Below the pieces are notes generated by a model, which saw only the letters and a list, made by a program, of their open reading frames with translations, was not told the origin of the DNA and made no database searches. Below, in pieces: positions 41,747-51,577 of a DNA stretch of 64,000 nt. The stretch covers positions 16,611 through 80,610 of the forward strand of contig JAGHZW010000235.1 of assembly GCA_017745195.1 (NCBI GenBank), in the 5' to 3' direction. The position numbers were made by a program, and so were the translations under genes. The stretch's first letter is position 1. Each line of letters starts with the position of its first letter. Source of the DNA: Pseudoxanthomonas sp. (GTDB lineage Bacteria > Pseudomonadota > Gammaproteobacteria > Xanthomonadales > Xanthomonadaceae).

Positions 41747-43138
41747 TCACACGGCGCAGCGCATCCCCGGCCGCGCCAGCGTGACCCGCGCGCCCGAGCG
41801 CTGCGCGATCTCCCCGGCCAGCGCCTCGCGGGCGCGATCCTCGCCGTGGACCAGCACCAGCGGCGGCGCATCGCGGAAATGGCCGTACCACTCGATCAGT
41901 CCCTGCTGGTCGGTATGCGCCGACAACCCGCCGACGGTATGGATCTGCGCGTTCACCCGATGGTCCTGTCCATGGATCCGCACCCACGGCGCGCGTTCGA
42001 CCAGGCGCCTGCCCAGCGTGCCCTCGGCCTGGTAGCCGACGAACACCACGTGCGTGTCGCGCCTGCCCAGCCGGTGGCGCAGGTGGTGCAGGATGCGGCC
42101 GCCGTTGGCCATGCCCGAGCCGGCGATGACGATCGCGCCGTTCTCGATCGCGTTGATCCCCATCGACTCCTGCGTGCTCGCGGTGACATGCAGGTTCGGC
42201 AAGCGGAACGGCGAGGGGCGCTGCGCCCACACCGCCCGCGCCTGCTCGTCGAACAGCTCGTGGTGGCGGTCGTAGATGCCGACCACGCGCCCGGCCATCG
42301 GGCTGTCGAGGAAGATGCGCCAGCGTCCCAGATTCCATTCGTCCCAGTGGCGGGCGAACCAGTACAGCAGTTCCTGGCTGCGGCCGACCGCGAAGGCCGG
42401 AATCAGCACATTGCCGCGCTCGCGCCAGGCGTGCTCGAAGACGTCGCCCAGTTCGGCCACGGTGGCCAGGCGGTCGCGGTGGTTGCGGTCGCCGTAGGTC
42501 GATTCCATCAGCACCAGGTCGGCGTCCTCGATCACCGCCGGATCGCGCAGGATCGGCGTGCCCTTCGGCCCCAGGTCACCGGAGAAGACCAGCTTGCGGG
42601 TGGCCCCGCCCTCGCTGCCCCACAGCTCGACGATGCTCGAGCCGAGGATGTGGCCGGCATCGCGCAATGTGATTTCCACCCCGGGCAGGATCGTGGTGCG
42701 CACGTCGTAGTCCAGCGGGCGCAGCAGCGGCAGGACCCGCGCCACGTCCTCGCGGGTGAACAGCGGCGCCTGCGGCGGCTGCTCGGGGTCGCGGTGGCGG
42801 TTGGCGCGCTCGGCCTCGGACTCGGCCAGCGAGGCCGCGTCCTCCAGCATCACCGGCAGCAGGTCGGCGGTGGCCCGCTGCAGCCAGATCGGGCCGCTGA
42901 AGCCGCGCGCCACCAGCAATGGCACCCGGCCGACGTGGTCGATGTGGGCGTGGCTGAGCACCAGCGCGTCCAGTGCCGCCGGCTCGAACGGGAACGGGTC
43001 GGTGTTGCGCGCCTCCAGCTCGCGCCGGCCCTGCAGCATCCCGCAGTCCAGCAGGACCCTGCGTCCGGCCGCCTCGACCAGGTGCATCGACCCGGTGACC
43101 TCGCCCGCGGCGCCGTGGAATTCGACCTGCATCGGCAT
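41747..43138 (-). CDS. MBL-fold (beta-CASP) RNA-processing exonuclease/metallohydrolase
   Basis: VEFHGAAGEVTGSMHLVE, LSHAHIDHVGRVPLLV, VFSGDLGPKGTPILRDP, HTVGGLSAHTDQQGLIEW. Confidence 0.93.
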   Translation of the reverse strand: MPMQVEFHGAAGEVTGSMHLVEAAGRRVLLDCGMLQGRRELEARNTDPFPFEPAALDALVLSHAHIDHVGRVPLLVARGFSGPIWLQRATADLLPVMLEDAASLAESEAERANRHRDPEQPPQAPLFTREDVARVLPLLRPLDYDVRTTILPGVEITLRDAGHILGSSIVELWGSEGGATRKLVFSGDLGPKGTPILRDPAVIEDADLVLMESTYGDRNHRDRLATVAELGDVFEHAWRERGNVLIPAFAVGRSQELLYWFARHWDEWNLGRWRIFLDSPMAGRVVGIYDRHHELFDEQARAVWAQRPSPFRLPNLHVTASTQESMGINAIENGAIVIAGSGMANGGRILHHLRHRLGRRDTHVVFVGYQAEGTLGRRLVERAPWVRIHGQDHRVNAQIHTVGGLSAHTDQQGLIEWYGHFRDAPPLVLVHGEDRAREALAGEIAQRSGARVTLARPGMRCAV

Positions 43139-43274
43139 CCCCCTGATCGGTTCAGGGACCATTGTGCGCCATGACCTCCGGCATTCCCCCTGTTCAGGCA
43201 GCCACCTTAGAGTGGCCCTACTGCCCCGTCCGGGGCCCAGATCATGCCCGTCCCCGGGCCGGAGACCGTCCCAA

Positions 43275-45374
43275 GTGAATATCCGCACGTCCCAGACCCT
43301 GCTGCTGCCGCTGGCCATTGCCGTGGCGCTGGCCGCCTGCTCCAAGAAGGAAGAGGCCGCCCCGGCCGCCACGGCCTCGAATGCTCCGGCCGCGACCGAG
43401 CTCAAGCTCGACGAGAGCACGCTGCCGGCCTACAACGCCTTCCACGTCTCCGACCTGGACACCACGCTCGACGCGTGCAGCGACTTCGGCGGCTACGTCA
43501 ACGGCAAGTGGCTGGCGGCCAACGAGATCCCCGGCGACCGCACCAGCTGGGGCGCCTTCACCATCCTGGACGAGCGCTCGGTCGCCGTGCAGCACCAGCT
43601 GGCCGAACAGGTCGCCGCGCTGCAGAACCCGACCGGCATCGAGAAGATCGTCGGCGACTTCTGGGCCACCGGCATGGACGAGGCCAAGGTCAACGCCCAG
43701 GGCCTGGAGCCGCTGAAGGCCGACCTGGCCACGATCGACGCGCTCACCGACGCTGCCTCGATCGCCCAGTACCTGCGCGACAGCGCCGCCAAGGGCGACA
43801 ACGTCCTGTTCGGCTTCGGCGCCGAAGCCGACTTCAAGAATTCGGCGGTGAACATGGCCTACGCCAGCCAGGGCGGCCTGGGCCTGCCGGACAACACCTA
43901 CTACTTCGACGCCGACAAGGCCGACAAGCTGCAGGCCTACCAGGCCCACGTGGCCAAGGTGCTGGAGCTGTCGGGCGTCGCCGCCGACGAGGCCGCCAGG
44001 CAGGCCGCCGAGGTGGTCAAGTTCGAGACCCGCCTGGCCAAGGCCTCCAAGTCCCGCGTCGAGCTGTCGCGCGACGTCTCGCTGTACTACAACCCGGTCA
44101 CCCTGGCCGAAGCTGACAAGCTGACCCCGAACTTCAGCTGGACCGAGTTCTTCAAGTCGCAGGGCGTGGCCGCGCCGGAGAAGTTCTCGCTGGCGATCCC
44201 GACCTTCCACGAGGAAGTGAGCAAGGCCTTGGCCGACACCGATCCGTCGGTGTGGAAGGCCTACCTGCGCTTCCATTCGGTCGATTCGGCCTCGCCGTAC
44301 CTGGCCGATGCCTTCGTCCAGGAAAACTACGATTTCTACGGCAAGACCCTCAACGGCCAGAAGGAAATGAAGCCGCGCTGGAAGCGCGTGCTCGGCAGCA
44401 TCGAGGACGGCGCCGGCGACGCGTTCGGCCAGCTGTACGTCAAGGTCGCGTTCTCGCCCGAGTCCAAGGCCAAGATGGAAGGCCTGGTGAAGAACCTGGC
44501 GGCCTCGCTGAAGGACCGCATCGAGCACCTGGACTGGATGAGCGCCGAGACCAAGGCCAAGGCGATCGCCAAGTGGGAAACCTTCACCCCGAAGATCGGC
44601 TACCCGGACAAGTGGCGTGACTGGACCGGCCTGGACACCGGCCGCGACAGCTACCTGGCCAACGTGCGCGCGGCCAACGAGTTCAACTACAAGTGGAACC
44701 TGGCCAAGATCGGGCAGCCGGTGGACAAGACCGAATGGGGCATGACCCCGCAGACGGTCAACGCCTACTACAACCCCCTGCAGAACGAGATCGTGTTCCC
44801 GGCCGCGATCCTGCAGCCGCCGTTCTTCGACCCCAACGCCGACGACGCGCTCAACTACGGCGGCATCGGCGCGGTGATCGGCCATGAAATGACCCACGGC
44901 TACGACGACCAGGGCAGCCGCTTCGGGCCGACCGGCAACTTCGAGAACTGGTGGACCGAGGCCGATGCCAAGGGCTTCGAAGGCCGCACCGGCAAGCTGG
45001 TGCACCAGTTCGACCAGTACAAGGTCGGCGACCAGCACGTGAACGGCAAGCTCACCCTGGGCGAGAACATCGCCGACCTGGGCGGCCTGGCCACCGCCTA
45101 CGACGCGCTGCAGAAGGCCACCGCCGGCCAGGCCGACCCGATGGTCGACGGCCTGTCGCGCGACCAGCGCTTCTTCGCCAACTGGGCCACGGTGTGGCGC
45201 ACCAAGTACACCCCGGAGAACGCCAAGGTCCGCCTGGCCACCGACCCGCACGCCCCGGCGCAGTTCCGCGCCGTCGGCGCGCCGTCGAACCTGCCGGCCT
45301 TCGCTGCGGCCTACAAGTGCGAAGCGGGCAAGCCGATGGCTACCCGCGGCGACAGCCAGGTCCTGATCTGGTAA
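43275..45374 (+). CDS. M13 family metallopeptidase (lipoprotein), copy 1
   Basis: GTG start; lipobox VALAACSKKE; NAYYNPLQNEIVFPAAILQPPFFD; VIGHEMTHGYDDQGSRFGPTGN; GENIADLGG. Confidence 0.95.
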   Translation: MNIRTSQTLLLPLAIAVALAACSKKEEAAPAATASNAPAATELKLDESTLPAYNAFHVSDLDTTLDACSDFGGYVNGKWLAANEIPGDRTSWGAFTILDERSVAVQHQLAEQVAALQNPTGIEKIVGDFWATGMDEAKVNAQGLEPLKADLATIDALTDAASIAQYLRDSAAKGDNVLFGFGAEADFKNSAVNMAYASQGGLGLPDNTYYFDADKADKLQAYQAHVAKVLELSGVAADEAARQAAEVVKFETRLAKASKSRVELSRDVSLYYNPVTLAEADKLTPNFSWTEFFKSQGVAAPEKFSLAIPTFHEEVSKALADTDPSVWKAYLRFHSVDSASPYLADAFVQENYDFYGKTLNGQKEMKPRWKRVLGSIEDGAGDAFGQLYVKVAFSPESKAKMEGLVKNLAASLKDRIEHLDWMSAETKAKAIAKWETFTPKIGYPDKWRDWTGLDTGRDSYLANVRAANEFNYKWNLAKIGQPVDKTEWGMTPQTVNAYYNPLQNEIVFPAAILQPPFFDPNADDALNYGGIGAVIGHEMTHGYDDQGSRFGPTGNFENWWTEADAKGFEGRTGKLVHQFDQYKVGDQHVNGKLTLGENIADLGGLATAYDALQKATAGQADPMVDGLSRDQRFFANWATVWRTKYTPENAKVRLATDPHAPAQFRAVGAPSNLPAFAAAYKCEAGKPMATRGDSQVLIW

Positions 45375-45400
45375 TCGTCCAGGGACAGTGACGCAACACC

Positions 45401-45430
45401 ACGAGGCCCGGCATGTCCGGGCCTCGTGCT
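45401..45430 (+). terminator. Terminator hairpin after M13 copy 1
   Basis: acgaggcccg-gcatgtc-cgggcctcgt, 10-bp stem; near-identical to the hairpin after copy 2. Confidence 0.7.
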
Positions 45431-45575
45431 TTGCGGAGGAAGGCGGCGTGGAAGGCCCGGAAGACGTCGCGGAAAGACCGGCGTCCTCCCCGCAGAAACA
45501 GTACTCTCCCCCCTTGTTTTCCACCGCCCCGTCCGGGGCACCGATCATCCCCGACCAGAGCCGGAGACCCACCCA

Positions 45576-47678
45576 GTGACCATCCGCACGTCCCAGACCC
45601 TGCTGCTGCCGCTGGCCATGGCCGTGGCATTGGCCGCCTGCTCCAAGAAGGAGGAAGCCGCGCCGGCAGCGACGACCGCCGCCACGGCCCCGGCCGCGAC
45701 CGGGTTCACGCTCGACGAAAGTACGCTGCCGGCCTACAACACCTTCAAGGTGTCCGACCTGGATTCCAGCGTTGACGCGTGCAGCGACTTCGGCGGCTAC
45801 GTCAACGGCAAGTGGCTGGCGGCCAACGAGATCCCCGGCGACCGCACCAGCTGGGGGGTGGACTCCATCCTGGTCGAGCGCTCGATCGCCGTGCAGCACC
45901 AGCTGGCCGAACAGATCGCCGCGCTGCAGAACCCGACCGGCATCGAGAAGATCGTCGGCGACTTCTGGGCCACCGGCATGGACGAGGCCAGGATCAACGC
46001 CCAGGGCCTGGAGCCGCTGAAGGCCGACCTGGCCGCGATCGACGCGCTCACCGACGCCACCTCGATCGCCCGCTACCTGCGCGACAGCGCCGCAAGGGGC
46101 GACAACGTCCTGTTCGACTTCAGCCCCCAGGCCGACTTCAAGGACTCGTCGATGAACATCGCCTACGCCGCCCAGGGCGGCCTGGGCCTGCCGGACAAGA
46201 CCTACTACTTCGATGCCGACAAGGCCGACAAGCTGCAGGCCTACCAGGCGCACGTGGCCAAGGTGCTGGAGCTGTCGGGCGTGGCTGCTGCCGACGCGGC
46301 CAAGCAGGCCGCCGAGGTGGTCAAGTTCGAAACCCGCCTGGCCAAGGCTTCCAGGTCCAGCGTGGAACTCTCGCGCGACGTGGAGCTGTACTACAACCCG
46401 GTCACCCTGGCCGAAGCCGACAGGCTGACCCCGAACTTCAGCTGGACCGAGTTCTTCAAGTCGCAGGGCGTGACCGCACCGGAGAAGTTCTCGCTGGCCA
46501 TGCCGGCCTTCCACCAGGAAGTGAGCAAGGCCCTGGCTGACACCGATCCGTCGGTGTGGAGAGCCTACCTGCGCTTCCACACCGTCGATGAAGCATCGCC
46601 GTACCTGGCCGACAACTTCGTCCAGGAGAGCTACGCGTTCTACAGCAAGACGCTCAATGGCCAGAAGGAAATGAAGCCGCGCTGGAAGCGCGTGCTCGGC
46701 AGCATCGAGAACGGCGCCGGCGAAGCGTTCGGCCAGCTGTACGTCAAGGTCGCCTTCCCCACCGAGTCCAAAGCCAAGATGGAAGGGCTGGTGAAGAACC
46801 TGGCCGCCGCACTCAAGGAGCGCATCGAACACCTGGACTGGATGAGCGCCGAGACCAAGGCCAAGGCGATCGCCAAGTGGGAAACCTTCACCCCGAAGAT
46901 CGGCTATCCGGACAAGTGGCGCGACTGGAGCGGGCTGCAGACCGGCCGTGACAGCTACCTGGCCAACGTGCGCGCGGCCAACGCGTTCAACTACAAGTGG
47001 AACCTGGCCAAGATCGGGCAGCCGGTGGACAAGACCGAATGGGGCATGACCCCGCAGACGGTCAACGCCTACTACAACCCGCTGCAGAACGAGATCGTGT
47101 TCCCGGCCGCGATCCTGCAGCCGCCGTTCTTCGATCCCGACGCCGACGACGCGCTCAACTACGGTGCGATCGGCGGAGTGATCGGCCACGAGATGACCCA
47201 CGGCTACGACGACCAGGGCAGCCGCTTCGGACCGACCGGCAACTTCGAGAACTGGTGGACCGAGGCCGATGCCAAGGGCTTCGCCGAACGCACGCGCAAG
47301 CTGGTGCACCAGTTCGACCAGTACAAGGTCGGCGACCAGCACGTGAACGGCACGCTGACCCTGGGCGAGAACATCGCCGACCTGGGCGGCCTGGCCACCG
47401 CCTACGACGCGCTGCAGAAGGCCACCGCCGGCCAGCCCGATCCGATGATCGATGGCCTGTCGCGCGACCAGCGCTTCTTCGCCAGCTATGCCACCTCGTG
47501 GCGCAGCAAGACCACGCCGGAGACCGCCAAGGTCCGCCTGGCCACCGACCCGCACGCGCCAGACCAGTTCCGCGTCGTCGGCCCACCGACCAACCTGCCG
47601 GCCTTCGCTGCGGCCTACAAGTGCGAAGCGGGCAAGCCGATGGCCGCCCGCGGCGATGCCCAGGTCCTGATCTGGTAA
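45576..47678 (+). CDS. M13 family metallopeptidase (lipoprotein), copy 2
   Basis: Near-identical paralog of copy 1; HEMTH and GENIADLGG retained. Confidence 0.95.
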   Translation: MTIRTSQTLLLPLAMAVALAACSKKEEAAPAATTAATAPAATGFTLDESTLPAYNTFKVSDLDSSVDACSDFGGYVNGKWLAANEIPGDRTSWGVDSILVERSIAVQHQLAEQIAALQNPTGIEKIVGDFWATGMDEARINAQGLEPLKADLAAIDALTDATSIARYLRDSAARGDNVLFDFSPQADFKDSSMNIAYAAQGGLGLPDKTYYFDADKADKLQAYQAHVAKVLELSGVAAADAAKQAAEVVKFETRLAKASRSSVELSRDVELYYNPVTLAEADRLTPNFSWTEFFKSQGVTAPEKFSLAMPAFHQEVSKALADTDPSVWRAYLRFHTVDEASPYLADNFVQESYAFYSKTLNGQKEMKPRWKRVLGSIENGAGEAFGQLYVKVAFPTESKAKMEGLVKNLAAALKERIEHLDWMSAETKAKAIAKWETFTPKIGYPDKWRDWSGLQTGRDSYLANVRAANAFNYKWNLAKIGQPVDKTEWGMTPQTVNAYYNPLQNEIVFPAAILQPPFFDPDADDALNYGAIGGVIGHEMTHGYDDQGSRFGPTGNFENWWTEADAKGFAERTRKLVHQFDQYKVGDQHVNGTLTLGENIADLGGLATAYDALQKATAGQPDPMIDGLSRDQRFFASYATSWRSKTTPETAKVRLATDPHAPDQFRVVGPPTNLPAFAAAYKCEAGKPMAARGDAQVLIW

Positions 47679-47704
47679 CCCCGAATCGCTCCTCCTGTAT
47701 CCGA

Positions 47705-47735
47705 CGAGGCCCGGCATGTCCGGGCCTCGCCTTTT
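47705..47735 (+). terminator. Terminator hairpin after M13 copy 2
   Basis: cgaggcccg-gcatgtc-cgggcctcg followed by cctttt. Confidence 0.72.
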
Positions 47736-47882
47736 CCGGTGGCCGGCCGCCGCGGGCGCCCCCCGCCGGCCTGAACCGACCGACCAGTTCACGTTTCCGG
47801 CACGACGGGCACGCACCGGGGAAAGCAGCGGCGGACGCCTTGCTACACTGCGGCGACCCCAAATCCCGAGGCCTACGCCGCG

Positions 47883-49892
47883 ATGATGCCCACGCCCCGT
47901 CCGCTCGTTCTCGCCCTTGGCCTGGGCGTGCTCGCCCTGGTCTCCACCGCCGACGCCGCTGCCCAGAAAAAGAAGAAGGGCGGCACGCCGGCGGTCAGTG
48001 CGCAGTGCACCGATTTCTACTCGCAGGCCAACGCCGGCTGGCTCAAGGCCAACCCGCTGCCTGCCGACGCCGGCGCGATCAGCGCGCTGGGCCAGCTGTC
48101 CGAGCAGGCCCTGCAGCAGCAGCGCGACCTGCTCGACGCGGCGATGAAGGCGCCGCACAACGACGTGCAGACCCGCCTGGGCGACTTCTGGGCCAGTGGC
48201 CTGGACGAGGCCGCGGTCGAAGCCGACGGCTCGCGCCCGATCGCACCGCTGCTCACCCGCATCGGCGCGATCAAGAAGTCCAAGGACGTGCCAGCGGCGA
48301 TCGCCGCGCTGCACCAGGTCGGCATCCCGGTGGCGTTCAACTTCGCCCCGGACGTGGACCTGAAGGCGCTGGACCGCCACATCGGCTACTTCATGCAGGG
48401 CGGCATGGGCCTGCCCGACCCGGCCTTCTACACCCGCAACGACGCCGATGCGCAGGCCGTGCTCGGCCGCTACCGCGACTACGTCAAGCAGATCCTGGCC
48501 CTGACCGGCACGCCGAAGGAGCGCCTGGACACCGACGCCAAGGCGGTGATCGACATCGAGACGGCGATCGCGCGCAAGTCGCAGTCGGTGGCCGACCTCA
48601 GCAATCCCTTCAGCAACTACGCGCCGATGTCGGTCGCCGACGCGACCAAGCGCTTCCGCAACCTGCAGCTGGGCCAGTTCCTGGAAGCGCAGGGCGTGAA
48701 GGACGACCTGGTGTCGATGGCCGACCCGAAACTGTTCGCCGAACTGGACGCGATGATCGGCCGGGTCAAGCCCGAGCAGTGGCAGGCCTACCTGCGCTGG
48801 CGCGTCGGTGACGCGATGGCGCCGTACCTGGCGCGCAGCTTCCGCGACGCCAGCCACGGCTTCCGCGGCCAGGTGCTGGCCGGCGAGTCCGTGCAGGCGC
48901 CGCGCTGGCGGCAGTTGCTGGACGCGATCAACACCGCCGCCGGCCCGATGCTCGGCCACGAATACGCCGACCGCTACCTGACCTCGGAAGAGCGCCGCAG
49001 CGCCGCTGCGATCGCCGACGAGGTGCGCGACGCGCTGGCCGCCTCGCTCGAGCGCAATACCTGGCTCAGCGCCCAGGCCAAGGCCGAGGCCGGGGCCAAG
49101 CTGCATGCGCTGAAGATCGAAGTCGGCACCCCGCGCCGCGATCTCGACTATTCGGTGCAGCCGATGGGCCGCGGCAGCTTCGGCGGCAACATGCTGATCG
49201 CCTCCACCTGGCGCCATCGCGAGGAGATGAAGCGGATCGGCAAGGGCAACGCGGACCGCCGCTGGGACGTGCTGCCGCAGGAACCGGCGCTGGCCTACGA
49301 CATCGCCCAGAACCGGCTGATCGTCACCGCCGCGGTGCTGCAGGCGCCGGTGTTCGATGCAGGCAATGCCGCGGTCGCCTATGGCGGTTACGGCGCCCTG
49401 GTCGGCACCCAGCTCAGCCGCGCGATCGACGCCAAGGGCGCGCAGGTCAATGCCAGGGGCGAACTCGGCAACTGGTGGACGCCTGCCGACAACAACGCCT
49501 GGACCACGCTCGGCGACCGCGTCGCCGCGCAGTATTCGGCGCTGCCCTATCCGGGCGTGAAGGGTGGCAAGGTCAACGGCGCGCTGGTGCGCGACGTCGC
49601 GCTCTCCGACCAGGCCGGCCTGGAACTGGCGGCTGACGCCTATGCCAAGGCCAACGCCGGCGCCAAGCCGGCCGACCAGCAGGCGTTCTTCAGCGCATGG
49701 TCGAAGCTGTGGGCGCAGCAGGTGTCGGAGAACGTCGCCGCCGAACGCATGGCCGCCGAGATCCGTGCCCCCGGCCCGCTGCGCAGCAATGTGCCGCTGT
49801 CCAACCTGCCGGCGTTCGGCGCGGCCTTCAGCTGCAAGGCCGGCCAGCCGATGCAGCGGGTCGAGACCGAGCAGGTGCGGATCTGGCGCTGA
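47883..49892 (+). CDS. M13-family-like protein lacking the HExxH motif (putative pseudoenzyme), copy 3
   Basis: M13 fold similarity along its length, C-terminal SCKAGQPMQRVETEQVRIW; the zinc motif region reads YGALVGTQLSRAIDAKG. Confidence 0.88.
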   Translation: MMPTPRPLVLALGLGVLALVSTADAAAQKKKKGGTPAVSAQCTDFYSQANAGWLKANPLPADAGAISALGQLSEQALQQQRDLLDAAMKAPHNDVQTRLGDFWASGLDEAAVEADGSRPIAPLLTRIGAIKKSKDVPAAIAALHQVGIPVAFNFAPDVDLKALDRHIGYFMQGGMGLPDPAFYTRNDADAQAVLGRYRDYVKQILALTGTPKERLDTDAKAVIDIETAIARKSQSVADLSNPFSNYAPMSVADATKRFRNLQLGQFLEAQGVKDDLVSMADPKLFAELDAMIGRVKPEQWQAYLRWRVGDAMAPYLARSFRDASHGFRGQVLAGESVQAPRWRQLLDAINTAAGPMLGHEYADRYLTSEERRSAAAIADEVRDALAASLERNTWLSAQAKAEAGAKLHALKIEVGTPRRDLDYSVQPMGRGSFGGNMLIASTWRHREEMKRIGKGNADRRWDVLPQEPALAYDIAQNRLIVTAAVLQAPVFDAGNAAVAYGGYGALVGTQLSRAIDAKGAQVNARGELGNWWTPADNNAWTTLGDRVAAQYSALPYPGVKGGKVNGALVRDVALSDQAGLELAADAYAKANAGAKPADQQAFFSAWSKLWAQQVSENVAAERMAAEIRAPGPLRSNVPLSNLPAFGAAFSCKAGQPMQRVETEQVRIWR

Positions 49893-49918
49893 GTCCTCGG
49901 ACCACGGCGATCCAACGG

Positions 49919-49948
49919 AAAAAGGCGCGGAATCCCGCGCCTTTTTCT
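49919..49948. terminator. Bidirectional terminator between copy 3 and rhomboid gene
   Basis: aaaaaggcgcgg-aatc-ccgcgcctttttc. Confidence 0.88.
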
Positions 49949-49985
49949 TTGCCCCGGCGAAGCCGCCGGGCGATCGGACCAGTGG

Positions 49986-50687
49986 TTACTTGACCCGGCG
50001 CAGGTGCGAGGGACCGCCCGGCGGCCGACGCCGGCCGAACGGCGGCTGCCCGCGCCAGTAGCGGATCACCAGCCAGCCGAACAGCATGCCGCCGAGGTGG
50101 GCGAAGTGGGCCACGCCCGGCTGCCAGCCGGTGAAGCCCAGCAGCAGGGTGACCGCGCCGAACACGACCACGAAGGTGCGCGCCTTCATCGGGATCGGCG
50201 GGAACAGCAGCATCACCCGCTGGTTCGGGAACAGCATGCCGTAGGCCAGCAGCAGGCCGAACACGCCGCCGGACGCGCCCAGGGTCGGGTACGCGCTGCC
50301 GCCCTGCCCGACCACCCACCAGCCGACCAGCAGCTGGCACAGGCCGGCGCCGGCCACGCAGATCAGGTAGTAGGCCAGGAAGCGCCGCGGGCCCCAGGTC
50401 AGCTCCAGCGGCGCGCCGAACATGTACACGGCCAGCATGTTGAACAGCAGGTGGCTGAAACTGCCGTGCAGGAAGCCATAGGTGAGCAGCTGCCAGGGCT
50501 GGAAGTTCTGCCCGGGCGAGAACGGGTCGAACCCGCCCAGCGGCCACAGCATGAAGGGATCGAAGGTGCGCTGGCCCAGCAGCAGCTGCAGCAGGAACAG
50601 CACGCCGTTGGCGACCAGCAGGGCCTGGGTGACGGGGGGCAGTCGCGAGAACATGCGCGGCAGCTCGTTGGAAGTGGCGCCCATCAT
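49986..50687 (-). CDS. Rhomboid family intramembrane serine protease
   Basis: GxSG as LGASGGVFGLLLAYG; FAHLGGMLFGWL; alternative starts at 50684/50654. Confidence 0.92.
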   Translation of the reverse strand: MMGATSNELPRMFSRLPPVTQALLVANGVLFLLQLLLGQRTFDPFMLWPLGGFDPFSPGQNFQPWQLLTYGFLHGSFSHLLFNMLAVYMFGAPLELTWGPRRFLAYYLICVAGAGLCQLLVGWWVVGQGGSAYPTLGASGGVFGLLLAYGMLFPNQRVMLLFPPIPMKARTFVVVFGAVTLLLGFTGWQPGVAHFAHLGGMLFGWLVIRYWRGQPPFGRRRPPGGPSHLRRVK

Positions 50688-50731
50688 AGCGGGCACCGCC
50701 CCCCCGGGTTCGTGCCGGTCCGCGCGCACGG

Positions 50732-51085
50732 CTACGCGCCGCTATCCGGGCCCCACACCGCTTCGTCCAGGTCGCGCGGCCCGCGCTGCCGCTTCACTCG
50801 CCCGCCTTCCACGCGCACGCCCTCGGCGCGCAGGCGCTGGCACTGCTCGCGATAGCCGGCCGAACCCTCGGGGAAGGCGATGCGCCCGTCCGCGCGCAGC
50901 ACGCGGTGCCAGGGCAGTTCCGGATCCCCGTTCCCGGCCAGCACGCGCGCCGCCAGCCGTGCCCGTCCCGGCAGCCCGGCCCGGTGCGCCACCTCGCCGT
51001 AGCCGGCGACCTGGCCGGGCGGGATCGCCCGGACCGCGGCGAGGATGCGGCGGGTGGATTCGTCGCTGGAAGACGTGGCAGCCAT
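50732..51085 (-). CDS. MGMT-like / alkyltransferase-like (ATL) DNA-binding protein
   Basis: IPPGQVAGYGEVAHRAG..PWHRVLRADGRIAFPEGS; PWHRV replaces the PCHRV active site. Confidence 0.9.
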   Translation of the reverse strand: MAATSSSDESTRRILAAVRAIPPGQVAGYGEVAHRAGLPGRARLAARVLAGNGDPELPWHRVLRADGRIAFPEGSAGYREQCQRLRAEGVRVEGGRVKRQRGPRDLDEAVWGPDSGA

Positions 51086-51124
51086 CTGCCGCTAGCATAC
51101 CCGCGGGGGATCCCGAGGACGGCC

Positions 51125-51535
51125 ATGCGCAACTTCGAACAGATCCGCAGCCACCTGCTGACCGCAGGCTTCCGCCTGACCATGCAGGATCCGTACGTCG
51201 CCTGCGTGGAACTGTCGCTGGAAGGCGGCAGCCGCCACCAGTCGATCTTCGTGTCCGAGCTCGATGGCGACGACGAGCGCCCGCTGCTGCGGGTCAGCAC
51301 GGTGATCGCGCCGACCACCGGCATCGATGCGCGCCGCGCACTGGTGTTCAACTGGCAGAGCAGCGTCGGCTACCTGGCCATCGGCGAACTCGATGGCGTG
51401 CCGTACCTGCAGCTGTGCGAGAACCGGCCGTACGAAGGACTGACCCCGGCGGAAGTCGAGCGGCTGGTGCTGGAAGTCGGTGGCCTGGGCGACCGCATGG
51501 AGCGGGCGCTGTCGGCCGAGGGCGACCTGCTGTAG
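51125..51535 (+). CDS. Hypothetical protein
   Basis: 136-aa ORF divergent from the ATL gene; no family recognised with certainty. Confidence 0.7.
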   Translation: MRNFEQIRSHLLTAGFRLTMQDPYVACVELSLEGGSRHQSIFVSELDGDDERPLLRVSTVIAPTTGIDARRALVFNWQSSVGYLAIGELDGVPYLQLCENRPYEGLTPAEVERLVLEVGGLGDRMERALSAEGDLL

Positions 51536-51577
51536 CCACATGTCGCCGGGCGGGAGCACCCACCCGGCGGACCGCAC

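Noticed and set aside
43242-49217. 1991-aa antisense ORF across the three M13 peptidase genes
   Set aside because: Low-complexity G/V/L/R/H/Q-rich translation opposite three well-supported genes; in very high-GC DNA the antisense frame lacks stops because TTA, CTA and TCA codons are rare in the sense frame.
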